6,277 nt of DNA from Candidatus Cloacimonadota bacterium (lineage in GTDB: Bacteria; Cloacimonadota; Cloacimonadia; Cloacimonadales; TCS61), in NCBI GenBank assembly GCA_029932755.1, contig JAOZPK010000030.1, forward strand, positions 1-6,277, given 5' to 3'. How positions within the stretch are numbered: the stretch's first letter is position 1; each line of letters begins with the position of its first letter. This document shows positions 4,648 through 6,277 of this stretch, piece by piece. The notes under the pieces were generated by a model, which was given only the letters and a program-made list of their open reading frames with translations, was not told the origin of the DNA and ran no database searches. Position numbers and translations under genes: made by a program.

Positions 4648-6258
4648 ATGGACAAAAAAACTTTATTAGCTGTTTTGCTTATACTAGTTGTATTTTGGTT
4701 AAGTAGTGAATTTATTTGGAAAAATAAAAATACCCAGCAAATTCAGCAGCAAGCAACCACAGAAAACGTAAATGACTTATCTGACCAAATAGTAGAACCT
4801 TCCAACCAAATACCAGAATCACCGGTAAATGAGACAGAAATTATCGCACTTGATAATAACATTGACATCAATAATAATATTGTTCTGGAAAATGAACTGC
4901 TAAAAATAGCATTCAGTAATAAGGGTGCTGTTATCAATTCGGTTCAATTAAAAGGTTTTTTTATGAAGGACAAAGTTTCTTTTGTTGAATTAATTAATGA
5001 AAACGGCGGCATCCTTAATACGAAATTAAACGATACGGTCGGCAATATTTCAAATTATTCCAACATTCCATTTCAATATGAACTTAACGAAGCCAGCCGC
5101 AAGATCACTTTCATTTCCAAAACTGAAAAAGGAACTTATAAAAAAATATTCACACTTTCAAATGATTACCAGCTTATCATGGAAACACAACTTAGCGGAT
5201 TTAATAATGTAAGTGGTTATGAAATTGATTTTGGCAGCGGTATTGCAGACACAGAAGAATACCTGAAAATGAAAAACAGAGAATACGCAGTTCTCTCTCA
5301 GATTGATAATGATATTAATAAGATCGCTCTTTCTAAATTGAAGGAAGAGAAAAAAGCAAGCGGAAGTATAGATTGGGCTGCAATTCGTTCCAAGTATTTT
5401 ACATTAGCAATTATCCCTGATGAACTTATAGAGATGAATAAAATTTCTGCTTTTAAAGTAGAGGAAAGCCCTTCCATGAAATTATCCATTTCAACAATCG
5501 GCTCACAGATAAATCATAAATATCGCTTGTATTTGGGACCTCTCGATTATGGCAGATTAAAAGAGTACGATATAGGAATTGACAATATTGTAGAAATGGG
5601 ACCAAAATTTTTGCAGGGAATAAGTAAAATTTTTCACTGGTTTCTTTCCTTCTTGTATGGGTTTATTCCAAGTTGGGGTTTGGTTATTATTATTTTTTCT
5701 ATAATTCTTAAAACTCTTCTTTATCCATTAACACATAAGAGTTTTGAATCTACAACCAAAATGCAGAAGATCCAGCCACTTACCAAAGAGCTTCAAGCAA
5801 AATATAAGGGTGATCCGCAGAAGATGAATGCAGAACTTAAAAAGTTATATAAAGAACACGGAGTTAATCCGCTGGGCGGATGCTTACCTATGCTGCTGCA
5901 AATGCCCGTGATCTTTGCCCTTTATCCTCTGCTAAGATATTCTATTTCGTTAAGACAGGCTAGTTTTGGCTGGTTACCCGATCTTTCTGAGCCAGATCCA
6001 ATTTATGCACTTCCAATTTTAATGGCAGTATTTATGTTCGTTCAGCAAAAACTGATGGCTCCTTCTAAGAAGAATCTGGATGCTATGGATGATAAGCAAA
6101 AAGCACAAATGCAATCTCAAAAAATGATGATGTACTTCATGCCGATTATGATGTTCTTCATCTTCAAAGGATTATCATCCGGATTAGTTTTATACTGGAC
6201 AGTATTCTCAATAATCGGTTCCGTTCAACAGTACTTCATTAAGAAAAAATTTATGTAG
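4648..6258 (+). CDS. yidC: Membrane protein insertase YidC, long diderm type
   Basis: YidC inserts and folds inner-membrane proteins, alone or with SecYEG. The 536-residue protein has an N-terminal membrane segment (about 5-20) and a polar N/Q-rich linker (25-75). A large beta-rich periplasmic P1 domain follows (about 78-310), ending near YRLYLGPLDYGRL. The conserved 60-kDa inner membrane core has a segment at 342-360, a cytoplasmic helical hairpin loop (365-405), NPLGGCLPMLLQMP (407-420), and further membrane segments at about 451-468, 492-508 and 511-528. Lys355 occupies the place of the groove arginine of E. coli YidC (R366), a charge-conserving change. The P1 domain marks a Gram-negative type. 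AAGGAG (4637-4642), overlapping the yidD stop, is 5 bases before the ATG. The cytoplasmic tail is short and basic (IKKKFM). Confidence 0.97.
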   Translation: MDKKTLLAVLLILVVFWLSSEFIWKNKNTQQIQQQATTENVNDLSDQIVEPSNQIPESPVNETEIIALDNNIDINNNIVLENELLKIAFSNKGAVINSVQLKGFFMKDKVSFVELINENGGILNTKLNDTVGNISNYSNIPFQYELNEASRKITFISKTEKGTYKKIFTLSNDYQLIMETQLSGFNNVSGYEIDFGSGIADTEEYLKMKNREYAVLSQIDNDINKIALSKLKEEKKASGSIDWAAIRSKYFTLAIIPDELIEMNKISAFKVEESPSMKLSISTIGSQINHKYRLYLGPLDYGRLKEYDIGIDNIVEMGPKFLQGISKIFHWFLSFLYGFIPSWGLVIIIFSIILKTLLYPLTHKSFESTTKMQKIQPLTKELQAKYKGDPQKMNAELKKLYKEHGVNPLGGCLPMLLQMPVIFALYPLLRYSISLRQASFGWLPDLSEPDPIYALPILMAVFMFVQQKLMAPSKKNLDAMDDKQKAQMQSQKMMMYFMPIMMFFIFKGLSSGLVLYWTVFSIIGSVQQYFIKKKFM

Positions 6259-6271
6259 GGAATATACAGTC

Positions 6272-6277
6272 ATGAAA
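6272..6277 (+). CDS. Possible start of the next gene in the cluster (partial)
   Basis: An ATG followed by AAA lies 13 bases after the yidC stop and runs off the right edge. An AGGG (6257-6260) overlapping the yidC stop is 11 bases upstream, a weak and distant ribosome binding site. In many bacteria yidC is followed by jag/khpB or mnmE, so a gene start is expected here. Two codons cannot identify it. Confidence 0.33.

Overview
The window is an AT-rich, tightly packed chromosomal segment of housekeeping genes. It most likely comes from a Gram-negative bacterium: YidC has the long periplasmic domain typical of diderms. The style of the proteins (a DUF342/FapA protein, a coiled-coil zinc-ribbon protein, a trace of a methylmalonyl-CoA mutase-type B12 domain) loosely suggests an uncultured lineage of the FCB superphylum, such as Cloacimonadota. 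That placement is an impression from protein style and was not tested.

The left part (1-2538) reads on the minus strand. In transcription order it holds a degenerate B12-binding-domain fragment (2448-2308), a FapA/DUF342-family gene (2311-1052) overlapping it by ATGA, a strong intrinsic terminator hairpin (917-946), a coiled-coil plus C4 zinc-ribbon gene (885-181), and the 5' part of the RNase P RNA gene rnpB, which begins near 168 and runs off the left edge. Two overlapping perfect TATAAT boxes sit on the stop codon of the zinc-ribbon gene and probably serve rnpB.

The right part (2585-6277) reads on the plus strand. purA (adenylosuccinate synthetase) comes first, and its nucleotide-binding loop is altered. 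After a 135-base gap with a plausible promoter comes the classical cluster rpmH - rnpA - yidD - yidC. Its junctions are extremely tight: TAA directly followed by ATG, then an ATGA overlap, then a Shine-Dalgarno overlapping a stop codon. A further ATG lies 13 bases after the yidC stop, where the next gene of the cluster would begin.

The RNA (rnpB) and protein (rnpA) subunits of RNase P are encoded about 4 kb apart, on opposite strands. The rpmH cluster joins ribosome assembly (L34), tRNA 5' processing (RnpA) and membrane protein insertion (YidD, YidC). I found no CRISPR array, insertion sequence, tRNA, toxin-antitoxin pair or defence system, and no new system that I can defend. The points worth a second look are the PurA loop substitutions, the B12-domain fragment, the rnpA/rnpB proximity, and several RNA-level signals at gene junctions. 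No gene-free stretch exceeds 300 bases.
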